The notes: a model not told the origin generated them from the letters alone. A stretch of 11,323 nt of DNA from Verrucomicrobiota bacterium (GCA_030619095.1 JAUXCB010000018.1:1-11323), one strand, 5' to 3'. Shown: positions 1 to 6,215, counted from the first letter of the stretch. Numbers and translations are program-made.

Positions 1-39
1 CTTGAAGCCGCTCTTGCCGGGGCAGGAGAATTGATTTAG
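1..39 (+). CDS. possible C-terminal tail of an upstream gene (partial)
   Basis: The first twelve codons are open from the window edge and read LEAALAGAGELI before a TAG at 37-39. The composition is that of a normal soluble protein C-terminus. Nothing identifies the family, and the neighbouring frame is also open for ten codons, so this could be chance. It is listed only because the stretch has no other explanation. Confidence 0.22.
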   Translation, partial: LEAALAGAGELI

Positions 40-40
40 C

Positions 41-66
41 CGCAAAAGAGCGCAAAGAACACAAAA
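41..66 (+). repeat. single degenerate arm of the CGCAGAGGCGCAGAGAACGC-type repeat
   Basis: The A-rich sequence with the core GAGCGCAAAGAACAC resembles the left arm of the inverted repeat found between dnaJ and rsmE (8091-8118, core AGGCGCAGAGAACGC). Only one arm is visible here and no partner arm follows. It probably descends from the same dispersed intergenic family, lying just upstream of the broken lipoprotein gene. Confidence 0.4.
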
Positions 67-97
67 ATAACAGGACACCATCAAGAAAAGGGATCCA

Positions 98-643
98 ATG
101 AAAAACAAAGCTATCTGAAGATTACTAACACTCACTTCCTTAGTTTTCCTAACGAGTTGTCGTTCCCCACAAATCATCGCCATATCAGGAAATACATATT
201 TGATCTCGGCCTACTCAGCTTTTAATGGAACTTCGAAAAAGACCCTCATCATCAGAGAGGCAAATAAATTTGCCGCAGATAAAGGAAAAATCGCTGTTGC
301 GGTCTCCCTAAAAGAATCACATCCTTCCGTCGGTCTTGGAGGGCATTTTGAATATCAATTCAAAATTGTTGATCCAACCAGTCAAGAAGCAACGAACCCC
401 ATTCTCCCTATTGAATCGTACCAGTTCGATGCAACAACTAATAAAGGGAAACTCACAGTCGACCTGCAAGGTCGAGGTGTTGAGATGAGACATTGGATTG
501 TAAAAAATATTGGAAAAATTTGCTCTGATCAAAATATCACACTTATTGCTGGGGAAAAACCTCCCCAAAACGGACGGTACAGAATACTCAACGAATCTCT
601 CACGAACGGCTTGCTGACAATTGAATTTGAAGCCGTGTACTAA
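98..643 (+). pseudogene. small lipoprotein gene with an in-frame TGA in its signal peptide
   Basis: An AAGGGA ribosome-binding site at 88-93 precedes ATG at 98. The frame reads MKNKAI, then TGA (116-118), then RLLTLTSLVFLTSC and on without a break to TAA at 641-643. Ignoring the stop, this is a textbook lipoprotein leader: a basic start, a hydrophobic core and an LTSC lipobox with Cys at 158-160. The mature part (about 160 residues) contains a segment reading REANKF-x4-GK, which recalls small envelope lipoproteins of unknown function. A C-terminal basic/beta-rich segment follows. No ATG, GTG or TTG lies between the TGA and the lipobox. The first in-frame alternative is TTG at 200, which would give a 147-residue cytoplasmic product with no leader or clear ribosome-binding site. 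A CGA-to-TGA change would explain the lesion (restoring MKNKAIRRLL). The rest of the frame is intact, so the loss looks recent, unless it is a sequencing error. Confidence 0.62.
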
Positions 644-670
644 TAAACCACAAGGTGCGGGTCAAATTTT

Positions 671-765
671 GGCAAAATCATTGTGGGCAAAATCATTTTT
701 CCAATGCTTGGAATTTTTTCGATCATTTTTCCAACCCTTGGAACAATTTCCTCCAACCATTGGAA
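671..765 (+). repeat. cluster of three TTCCAA-N3-TTGGAA palindromes
   Basis: Three palindromes sit in the gap between the lipoprotein remnant and the 3' end of the transposase gene. They are at 699-713 (spacer TGC), 729-743 (spacer CCC) and 752-764 (spacer CCA, short by one pair). The first two share the preceding ATCATTTTT and repeat with a 30-bp period. Just before them GGCAAAATCATT occurs twice (671-682 and 686-697). A related palindrome, CCAAGGCTTGG, lies at 6142-6152 upstream of grpE. The family is therefore dispersed, and its spacer varies while the arms are kept. It may be a REP-like element or a set of protein-binding sites. Confidence 0.75.
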
Positions 766-800
766 CTCTGGGATACGGCGGATGGACAAAATGCCTGCCC

Positions 801-1742
801 CTACTCTTTCAACAACCGGTCGAGCATGCCGCCGGGGGTGATGCAGGGTGTCCAGAGACGGTCGGAATTTTGAATGACGAAGCGGTTGCGCCGTTCGGCG
901 GCGGCCAAGTCACCCGAACGATCTTTCATCTCCAGAATCAGCAAGCGGTTTTCTTCGAGGGCGGGCAGGAATTGCTCCGCAACGTTATCGAGGCCCCAGG
1001 CCGGACAGTGAATGATGTTGGCGCGGCGTTTGAGCAGCTCTTCGAGGATCCGCTTTTCGGGCGGGGAATGGAATCCACCAAAATACACATCGGCTTCAGG
1101 AATCTCATCTATATCCGGCACGCCTTTTCGTGAACAAAGAATTCCGGTTTTCTGCGCGTTCCACAGCGCGGGATTTCCCATTCCGCGCAACCCGTTTCCA
1201 AACACCTGCACACAACGCCACGGGTTCATGCGGATATAATTTGCGATCTTTTTTTCGGCGTCGGGTGCGCGGACGATCATTTCGTAATAATTACGATGCC
1301 AAATTTTTCCCGAAAACGGTGGCCACTCGCCGGATTTCACGTGCTGGATATATTGATGCACCACACGGGATTTGAATGCGCCAATCACATCGCCAAGGGA
1401 TGTGCCGCCCGGAGCAATGCGGATCAATGCATGGAAATGATCGGGCATGATCGCATATGGGAGGTACGGGCGGACCTTGTGTCCGCCCTTTTCAAATGGG
1501 GCAGATGCGGGGGCTGGCATGGGGGCATCCACAGAAAGGGCATCCACAAGGGGTGCCCCTACGGCGGCGGCGACAGCCGCCTCCCATTCCTGCGCGACCA
1601 TCTCCCGCACCTCTTTCGGCGCGAAAACCTTCCCCGCATCTCGGTGCGCGCACAGGGTGACGAAATACAGACCGCCGCCAGCATAATCATGCCCTTTTAG
1701 CCGAATGGATCGCCGGTGATGTTTTTCCGGATCGAATGTCAT
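801..1742 (-). CDS. REP-associated tyrosine transposase (Y1/HUH) with C-terminal DprA/SLOG-like domain
   Basis: A 313-residue protein. Residues 1-60 and 94-180 form a Y1 transposase core. The start MTFDPEKHHRRSIRLKG is typical of RAYT proteins. The metal-binding HUH motif is HFH (102-104) in IMPDHFHALI, and the nucleophile is Tyr152 or Tyr153 in RNYYE. Such enzymes nick and join single-stranded DNA at hairpins. Residues 61-93 are a Pro/Ala-rich insert encoded by a hairpin pair (separate entry). Residues 190-313 are not part of a normal RAYT. Their order ILCSR (201-205), GGFHSPPEK (222-230), CPAWGLD (246-252), EENRLLILEM (263-272), RRNRF (284-288) and TPGGMLDRLL (302-311) resembles the DprA/Smf Rossmann fold. 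I chose the ATG at 1742 because the RAYT homology begins there. It lies 5 nt after the epimerase stop, with no strong ribosome-binding site. A longer frame to 1817 only overlaps the epimerase. The domain call is by eye. Confidence 0.82.
   Translation of the reverse strand: MTFDPEKHHRRSIRLKGHDYAGGGLYFVTLCAHRDAGKVFAPKEVREMVAQEWEAAVAAAVGAPLVDALSVDAPMPAPASAPFEKGGHKVRPYLPYAIMPDHFHALIRIAPGGTSLGDVIGAFKSRVVHQYIQHVKSGEWPPFSGKIWHRNYYEMIVRAPDAEKKIANYIRMNPWRCVQVFGNGLRGMGNPALWNAQKTGILCSRKGVPDIDEIPEADVYFGGFHSPPEKRILEELLKRRANIIHCPAWGLDNVAEQFLPALEENRLLILEMKDRSGDLAAAERRNRFVIQNSDRLWTPCITPGGMLDRLLKE
1464..1562 (-). repeat. in-frame BIME-like pair of GTA-footed hairpins inside the transposase gene
   Basis: The unit is exactly 99 bp (33 codons), bounded by two inverted hairpins. 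On the minus strand, GTAG (1562-1559) is followed by stem GGGCACCC, loop CTTGT and stem GGATGCCC, with 7 of 8 bases paired. On the plus strand, GTAC (1464-1467) is followed by stem GGGCGGAC, the same loop CTTGT and stem GTCCGCCC, with 8 of 8 paired. GGGCATCCACA also occurs twice inside (1523-1533 and 1538-1548). It encodes transposase residues 61-93, between the N-terminal helix and the strand before the HUH motif. A GTAG tetranucleotide at the foot of a hairpin is the known recognition mark of REPs handled by RAYT enzymes, and inverted REP pairs are known as BIMEs. Confidence 0.72.
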
Positions 1743-1747
1743 CCAAT

Positions 1748-2701
1748 TCAGACGTACTGGCGGAAGTATTCGATGGTGGGCTTGAGGCCTTCGGCGAGAT
1801 CCACTTTCGGCTCCCACCCCAGCTTTTCTTTGGCCTGCGTGATGTCGGGCTGACGCTGTTTGGGATCATCCTCAGGAAGTTCTTTAAAGATGAGTTCAGA
1901 TTTGGATTCGGTCAGTTCAATGACCGTTTCAGCCAGCTCGAGCATGGTGAATTCACCGGGGTTTCCCAAGTTGATCGGGCCGGCAACGTCGTCGGGCGAA
2001 TCCATGAGCTTGAGGAAGCCAGCGATGAGGTCGCTGACGTAGCAGAAGGAGCGGGTTTGTTTGCCTGTACCATAAATCGTAATGGGCTCGCCACGCAGGG
2101 CCTGCATGATGAAGTTGCTGACGACACGTCCATCGTTGGGGTGCATATGTGGACCGTAGGTGTTGAAAATGCGGGCGACTTTGATCGGCAGATTGTGCTG
2201 TCGGCGATAGTCGAAAAAGAGGGTCTCGGCGCAGCGTTTTCCTTCGTCGTAGCAGGAGCGCGAACCAATCGGATTGACGCGGCCCCAGTAGCTTTCCGTC
2301 TGAGGGTGAACATCGGGGTCGCCGTAGACTTCGCTGGTGGAGGCCTGCATAATTTTTGCGCCGACGCGCTTGGCGAGGCCGAGCATATTGATGGCACCGA
2401 TGACGCTGGTCTTGGTGGTCTGCACGGGATCGTGCTGGTAGTGCATGGGCGAAGCCGGACAGGCGAGGTTGTAGAGTTCATCGACTTCGACAAACAGCGG
2501 GAAGGTGACATCATGGCGCAGAACTTCGAAGCGGGGATTATCGAGCAGATGAGCGACGTTTCCGCGCCGGCCGGTAAAAAAGTTATCGACGCAGACGACA
2601 TCGCACTCCCGCTTGAGCAGTGCTTCGCAAAGATGGGAGCCGAGAAAGCCTGCGCCTCCGGTAACCAATACGCGTTTATTGAAGTGGTATTTCTTCATCA
2701 T
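1748..2701 (-). CDS. UDP-glucuronate decarboxylase (UDP-xylose synthase type), SDR family
   Basis: A 317-residue extended short-chain dehydrogenase. It has an N-terminal NAD-binding motif TGGAGFLG (14-21), an acidic residue closing the second strand in VDN (38-40), STSEVYGD (121-128), and the catalytic Tyr151 and Lys155 in SRSCYDEGKR. The PASPxHY segment (82-88) and the SCYDEGKR signature are characteristic of UXS enzymes, which oxidise and decarboxylate UDP-glucuronate to UDP-xylose in the cytoplasm for surface polysaccharide. The close relatives dTDP-glucose dehydratase and UDP-glucose epimerase fit less well. The start is set by GAGGA 7 nt upstream of the first of two consecutive ATGs. The gene is divergent from maf with only 49 bp between start codons. 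No other sugar-nucleotide genes are nearby. The transposase follows 5 nt after its stop. Confidence 0.9.
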   Translation of the reverse strand: MMKKYHFNKRVLVTGGAGFLGSHLCEALLKRECDVVCVDNFFTGRRGNVAHLLDNPRFEVLRHDVTFPLFVEVDELYNLACPASPMHYQHDPVQTTKTSVIGAINMLGLAKRVGAKIMQASTSEVYGDPDVHPQTESYWGRVNPIGSRSCYDEGKRCAETLFFDYRRQHNLPIKVARIFNTYGPHMHPNDGRVVSNFIMQALRGEPITIYGTGKQTRSFCYVSDLIAGFLKLMDSPDDVAGPINLGNPGEFTMLELAETVIELTESKSELIFKELPEDDPKQRQPDITQAKEKLGWEPKVDLAEGLKPTIEYFRQYV

Positions 2702-2750
2702 TTGTTTATCCTCGTATTTTGAAAGTTCAAGACCCTACTGTTTATCGCCT

Positions 2751-3308
2751 ATGAGCACCACCCCAAAACTGATTCTTGCCAGCGGCTCGCCGCGCCGCGC
2801 CGAACTGTTTCGGCAGGCCGGGCTGAATTTTAAAATCATTGTTCCGAATGTTGATGAAGCCCCCCTGCCCGGCGAAGCGCCGGATCAATTTGTCTGCCGT
2901 ACCGCCCGCGAGAAAGCGGAGAGTCTCCCGGCAGGCGATGTGGTGATTCTCGCCGCCGACACCGCAGTGGTCGACGGCAACCGGATTCTGGGTAAACCGG
3001 CGGATGCCGAAGAGGCCGCCAAAATGCTCCGCTCGCTCTCCGGCCGCACCCACGAGGTGATGACCGGGGTCTGCCTGCGGTTTCCCGACCGAACGGAGTG
3101 CTTCCACACCGAAACGCGGGTGACATTCCGCACGCTTTCCGAAACGGAAATCGACGACTATGTCGCCACAGGGGAACCGATGGATAAGGCAGGGGCTTAC
3201 GCCATTCAAGGCGGTGCCGCCAAAATGGTGCGGCGGATCGAAGGGTCCTATTCGAATGTGGTCGGCCTTCCGCTGTGCGAAGTGATTGAGCGACTGGAAG
3301 AGTGCTAA
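2751..3308 (+). CDS. maf: Maf-like nucleoside triphosphate pyrophosphatase (YhdE type)
   Basis: A 185-residue cytoplasmic house-cleaning enzyme that hydrolyses nucleoside triphosphates, in the YhdE branch mainly dTTP and UTP, to the monophosphate and pyrophosphate. The family marks are all present: LILASGSPRR (7-16), the catalytic Asp in AADTAV (68-73), GKPADAEEA (81-89), SGRTHEVMTGV (97-107), DKAGAYAIQGGAA (145-157) and GSYSNVVGLPL (165-175). Length is normal for Maf. The ATG at 2751 is chosen because the homology starts there, although no good ribosome-binding site precedes it and the frame continues further upstream over the divergent gene. Its stop codon overlaps the rsmI start in TAATG, so the two genes are probably translationally coupled. 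Confidence 0.93.
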   Translation: MSTTPKLILASGSPRRAELFRQAGLNFKIIVPNVDEAPLPGEAPDQFVCRTAREKAESLPAGDVVILAADTAVVDGNRILGKPADAEEAAKMLRSLSGRTHEVMTGVCLRFPDRTECFHTETRVTFRTLSETEIDDYVATGEPMDKAGAYAIQGGAAKMVRRIEGSYSNVVGLPLCEVIERLEEC

Positions 3309-3985
3309 TGGATGCAGGCCTTTATATTGTCGGAACACCGATCGGAAATCTGGGCGACATGACCGCACGCGGGGTCGAGACGCTCAAAAAAGCAAGCCTG
3401 ATTATTGCGGAAGACACGCGCCAAACCCGCAAACTGCTGACCCATTTTGAAATCAAGACCCATTGCATCAGTTGTCACAAGTTCAACGAAGCACAGCGTT
3501 GCGATGAAATCACCGGGCGCATTCAGGCCGGGGAGATTATCGCAATGGTCACGGATTCGGGCATGCCGTGCATCTCGGATCCCGGTGCGCGCATGGTCTC
3601 TGCCTGCCGCGAGGCCGGCGTGATGGTTACCTCCGCGCCGGGCCCGACCGCCGCCACCACCGCGTTGGCACTGAGCGGCTTCGGGGGGCACGGCTTTCTG
3701 TTTGCGGGCTTTCCGCCGCGAAAAAGCGGTGCGCGACGGCGGATCCTTGAGCGGTGCGCCGAGGTTCCCGTCCCCGTGATCCTCTACGAGTCGCCCTACC
3801 GGCTTTTGAAACTTCTCGACGAGATTGAGGCCGTCCTCGGCGCAACGCGCAAATTATTTGTGGCGCGCGAACTGACAAAAAAATTTGAAGAACTCCTCTC
3901 CGGAACCGCAGACGAAGTCCGCCAGCGGTTTGAGGGAAGGAATGTGAAGGGAGAGTGCGTTCTTATTATTGCCCCTCAGAAATGA
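3308..3985 (+). CDS. rsmI: 16S rRNA (cytidine-1402-2'-O)-methyltransferase RsmI
   Basis: A 225-residue tetrapyrrole-methylase-fold enzyme that uses S-adenosylmethionine to 2'-O-methylate C1402 of 16S rRNA in the P site. Seen directly: LYIVGTPIGNLGDMTARG (5-22), AEDTRQTRKLL (34-44), VTDSGMPCISDPG (81-93), the SAM-pocket turn SAPGPTA (109-115), AGFPPRKSGAR (133-143) and YESPYRLL (160-167), ending in the usual ELTKKFEE and GT segments. It lacks the small C-terminal extension some homologues carry. The start ATG shares its A with the TAA stop of maf. Another in-frame GTG two codons earlier lies inside maf and is not needed. Confidence 0.95.
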   Translation: MDAGLYIVGTPIGNLGDMTARGVETLKKASLIIAEDTRQTRKLLTHFEIKTHCISCHKFNEAQRCDEITGRIQAGEIIAMVTDSGMPCISDPGARMVSACREAGVMVTSAPGPTAATTALALSGFGGHGFLFAGFPPRKSGARRRILERCAEVPVPVILYESPYRLLKLLDEIEAVLGATRKLFVARELTKKFEELLSGTADEVRQRFEGRNVKGECVLIIAPQK

Positions 3986-4003
3986 TGTTTTCATTGATTA
4001 GCA

Positions 4004-4033
4004 TTTACACCGCCTGACACCGAAGATTAGACT
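4004..4033 (+). promoter_or_regulatory. weak candidate promoter for the STAS/phosphatase pair
   Basis: In the 91-bp gap after rsmI, TTTACA (4004-4009) and TAGACT (4028-4033) lie 18 bp apart, a loose sigma-70 match placed about 45 bp before the STAS start codon. There is no supporting conservation, and the PVC group promoter consensus is not established here. Confidence 0.25.
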
Positions 4034-4076
4034 CTCACCTGCCTCGTAAAGAATCGTAACCCCCGTGAATTTTTCT

Positions 4077-4595
4077 ATGCCCGGAACGGAACAAACCAAC
4101 GACGACCTGCAGGCCGCAATTTGTGGTCACACCATCCTGATCCGGGTCAGCGGACGCGGATCATTTAAAGTGGCCGCTCCACTCAAACAATTCATTACCA
4201 AGATGGCTTCCGAACAGCCGGTTTTAACAGTGGCCATCGACCTCAATGAATGCATCGGTATGGACAGCACCTTTATGGGTGTACTCGCCGGTCTTTCCGG
4301 GCGCCTGAGAAAAACCAATCAGACGCTTGAAGTGATCAACCTATCATCAAAAAACGCCGACCTGCTGAAAACCCTCGGGGTGGATCAGGTACTTTCTTTC
4401 TATGAAAATTCCCATGGCCACCGACTGGCGGGAGCGTCGGCGGAGTCGGTTCCAACCGACCAGGCCTCCCAGAAAGAAATGGCAGAAACCGCCCTGTTGG
4501 CTCATGAAAAACTGGTGGAAGTCTGCACGGGAAACCAGCCGCGCTTTAAGCAGGTCATCGAACTGCTCAAAGAGGATGTTGATCGATTGAGCTGA
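4077..4595 (+). CDS. STAS-domain anti-sigma factor antagonist (RsbV/SpoIIAA-like)
   Basis: A 172-residue protein. Residues about 10-110 form a STAS domain: a beta-rich start, then VAIDLNECIGMDSTFMGVLAGL, where Ser64 in GMDST occupies the position phosphorylated in RsbV and SpoIIAA. These proteins bind an anti-sigma kinase when unphosphorylated and are reset by a PP2C phosphatase. The next gene, 8 nt downstream, is such a phosphatase, so the two are very likely partners. A 60-residue extension follows the STAS domain, ending in a charged helix with FKQVIELLKEDVDRL, longer than classic RsbV. The start is uncertain: ATG at 4077 is preferred, but GTG at 4065 would add four residues, and neither has a clear ribosome-binding site. 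No kinase (RsbW) or sigma factor is in the window. Confidence 0.85.
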   Translation: MPGTEQTNDDLQAAICGHTILIRVSGRGSFKVAAPLKQFITKMASEQPVLTVAIDLNECIGMDSTFMGVLAGLSGRLRKTNQTLEVINLSSKNADLLKTLGVDQVLSFYENSHGHRLAGASAESVPTDQASQKEMAETALLAHEKLVEVCTGNQPRFKQVIELLKEDVDRLS

Positions 4596-4603
4596 CCCTC
4601 TCT

Positions 4604-6064
4604 ATGGCTGAACAACTACTACAGTGGACGGGTGTGCTGATGGCCTTCTTTTTGGAGGCGACTCTGGTTCTGTTCCTCTTTCTATCCGTTAGACAGCGTC
4701 GGCGCCTCCAGAGAACAAACCGTCTGCTGAGGAATGAACGCGAAGTGATCTTTGAGTTCATCCATCATATCGGCGAGCTCTTTGCGGATACCGACGAGAT
4801 CGATATGGATTCGCTCCTCAAGCGCATTCTCTTCTTCGCCACCAAAACCGGCAAAGCCGCCTCGGGGACGATCTACCTCTTCAGCCCGAACCGTTCAAAG
4901 CTCTTTGCACGTGCCGTTTCGGGGATTTTCCCGCCGCTCTACGATCCGGAAGAGGTGCAGACCCAGAAACTGCTGGCCCGCTCGCAACATCTGGAAGCCC
5001 TGGTCAAAGCCCGAACCGTCCAGATTGGCGAAGGACTTGTGGGATCCGCCGCCGCCATCGGCAACGGAATCATCATTGAAGATGCCGAGATGGATGCCCG
5101 CATCCCCACCTACACGGATGCCTTCCTGAAAATCCACTCGCTGGTGGTCGTTCCCATGCGCTTCGGGAACGAAGTGCTCGGCGTTCTGGTGCTGGTCAAT
5201 CGCACCGATGAAACCGCCTTTACACCCGCGGATCTAAGCCTCCTGCAGGCCATGGCCGACCAGGCGTCCGTCCCCATCCACTACGCCGGACTCCGCGCCG
5301 CACTCGAACAAAAAAAGCAACTCGACCGCGACATGCAGGCCGCCCAGCAAATCCAGAAATCACTTCTTCCGCAAACCTTGCCGCAAATCGAAAACGTCCA
5401 GCTCGCCGCCTGCAACCTGCCCGCCTTCGATATCGGCGGCGACTATTACGACTTTATCAAAATCGACGACAACCATCTCGGCATCGCGATTGCCGACGTG
5501 GCGGGCAAAGGCATCGGCGGAGCCATGATGATGTCTGTCTGTCAAGGCGTCCTGCGCACCCGCGCCGGGCAGGAAAAAAGCCCGGCTCGGATGCTTTCCG
5601 AGCTCAACCGCGTCCTCAGCACCAACCTGGCCGAAGATATGTTCATCACGATGCTCTATATGGTCCTCAACACCGAAACCCGCGAGCTCCAATTCGCCCG
5701 CGCCGGCCACGAGCGCCCTCTGCTCTGTCGAGAGGGCAACGGGATACGGGTTCCAAAACCGCTGGATGCCCCTGGCATCGCAATTGGCCTTGCCGATGCC
5801 GACATCTTCGATGCCGTCATTGCGGATCGCTCCATCCAGCTCGAACCCGGCGATGGCATCATCGCCTATACCGACGGCATTACCGAAGCCATGAACCGTG
5901 ACGGCGAAGAGTGGGGGCTCGACAACCTGAGTGAACTCGTAAAATCCACCGCCCCGAAAAACCCCGCGCAGTTGATCCAGTCCGTTCAAAGCGCGATTGC
6001 ACGCTATGTCGGAGCCCAGGAACAGTACGACGACATGACGCTGCTCGCCCTCAAGGTCAACTGA
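4604..6064 (+). CDS. membrane-anchored GAF-PP2C (SpoIIE/RsbU-type) serine phosphatase
   Basis: A 486-residue signalling protein. Residues 8-28 form one transmembrane helix followed by a basic stop-transfer run (RQRRR), so the rest is cytoplasmic. Residues about 45-225 form a GAF sensor domain. A coiled-coil linker follows at 230-255 (LEQKKQLDRDMQAAQQIQKSLLP, typical of RsbU-type enzymes), and the PP2C domain covers about 260-486. The metal-binding acidic residues are present: Asp280 and Asp283 in GGDYYD, Asp298 in IADVAGKG, Asp424 in YTDGITEA, and Asp476/477 in QYDDMTLL. The phosphatase therefore looks active. The obvious substrate is the phospho-STAS protein encoded 8 nt upstream. The signal sensed by the GAF domain cannot be told from sequence. 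Confidence 0.92.
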   Translation: MAEQLLQWTGVLMAFFLEATLVLFLFLSVRQRRRLQRTNRLLRNEREVIFEFIHHIGELFADTDEIDMDSLLKRILFFATKTGKAASGTIYLFSPNRSKLFARAVSGIFPPLYDPEEVQTQKLLARSQHLEALVKARTVQIGEGLVGSAAAIGNGIIIEDAEMDARIPTYTDAFLKIHSLVVVPMRFGNEVLGVLVLVNRTDETAFTPADLSLLQAMADQASVPIHYAGLRAALEQKKQLDRDMQAAQQIQKSLLPQTLPQIENVQLAACNLPAFDIGGDYYDFIKIDDNHLGIAIADVAGKGIGGAMMMSVCQGVLRTRAGQEKSPARMLSELNRVLSTNLAEDMFITMLYMVLNTETRELQFARAGHERPLLCREGNGIRVPKPLDAPGIAIGLADADIFDAVIADRSIQLEPGDGIIAYTDGITEAMNRDGEEWGLDNLSELVKSTAPKNPAQLIQSVQSAIARYVGAQEQYDDMTLLALKVN

Positions 6065-6112
6065 GCACTCTGGCACCATCCAGCCTCCATTTCTTAATGA
6101 CCATCTACAGGA

Positions 6113-6140
6113 TTGACTACCCCGCTCAAATGCGTATTTT
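6113..6140 (+). promoter_or_regulatory. candidate sigma-70-like promoter of grpE-dnaJ
   Basis: TTGACT (6113-6118) and TATTTT (6135-6140) are separated by 16 bp, a good match to the housekeeping consensus, about 75 bp before the grpE start. The palindrome at 6142-6152 begins immediately after the -10 element, where the transcription start would lie. No CIRCE operator (TTAGCACTC-N9-GAGTGCTAA) is present. Confidence 0.45.
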
Positions 6141-6154
6141 CCCAAGGCTTGGAA
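6140..6154 (+). repeat. isolated CCAA-N3-TTGG palindrome upstream of grpE
   Basis: TCCCAAGGCTTGGAA repeats the CCAA-N3-TTGG core of the cluster at 699-764 with spacer GGC. It overlaps the predicted transcription start of grpE, so it could be an operator, an RNA hairpin in the leader, or just another dispersed copy. Confidence 0.6.
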
Positions 6155-6215
6155 CCCACTGCGATGCGGCGCAAAATACCGCGCGATTTCAAAAATTTAA
6201 AAAAGGATTTTTACC

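Noticed and set aside
116..118. TGA read as selenocysteine or by an altered genetic code
   Set aside because: TGA ends several intact genes here (for example 1748-1750, 3983-3985, 6062-6064, 8919-8921). No Sec insertion hairpin is evident, and a signal peptide is an implausible place for Sec.
671..765. Possible small CRISPR array
   Set aside because: The repeated units are about 15-24 bp palindromes at uneven spacing (30 and about 22 bp) without unique spacers of constant size, and no cas gene is present.
621..1133. Long open frame on the plus strand opposite the transposase C-terminal domain
   Set aside because: It runs through the palindrome cluster and is the antisense shadow of a gene with recognisable protein motifs. 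It has no family resemblance of its own.
1743..1817. Extended transposase start giving 25 more residues
   Set aside because: The extension overlaps the end of the epimerase gene and is Arg/Pro-rich shadow sequence. The family homology begins at the ATG at 1742.
3300..3308. GAGTGCTAA, a perfect half of the CIRCE heat-shock operator
   Set aside because: It is the coding end of maf with no TTAGCACTC partner 9 bp upstream. Likewise TGAGCACTC at 6062-6070 before grpE has no second half.
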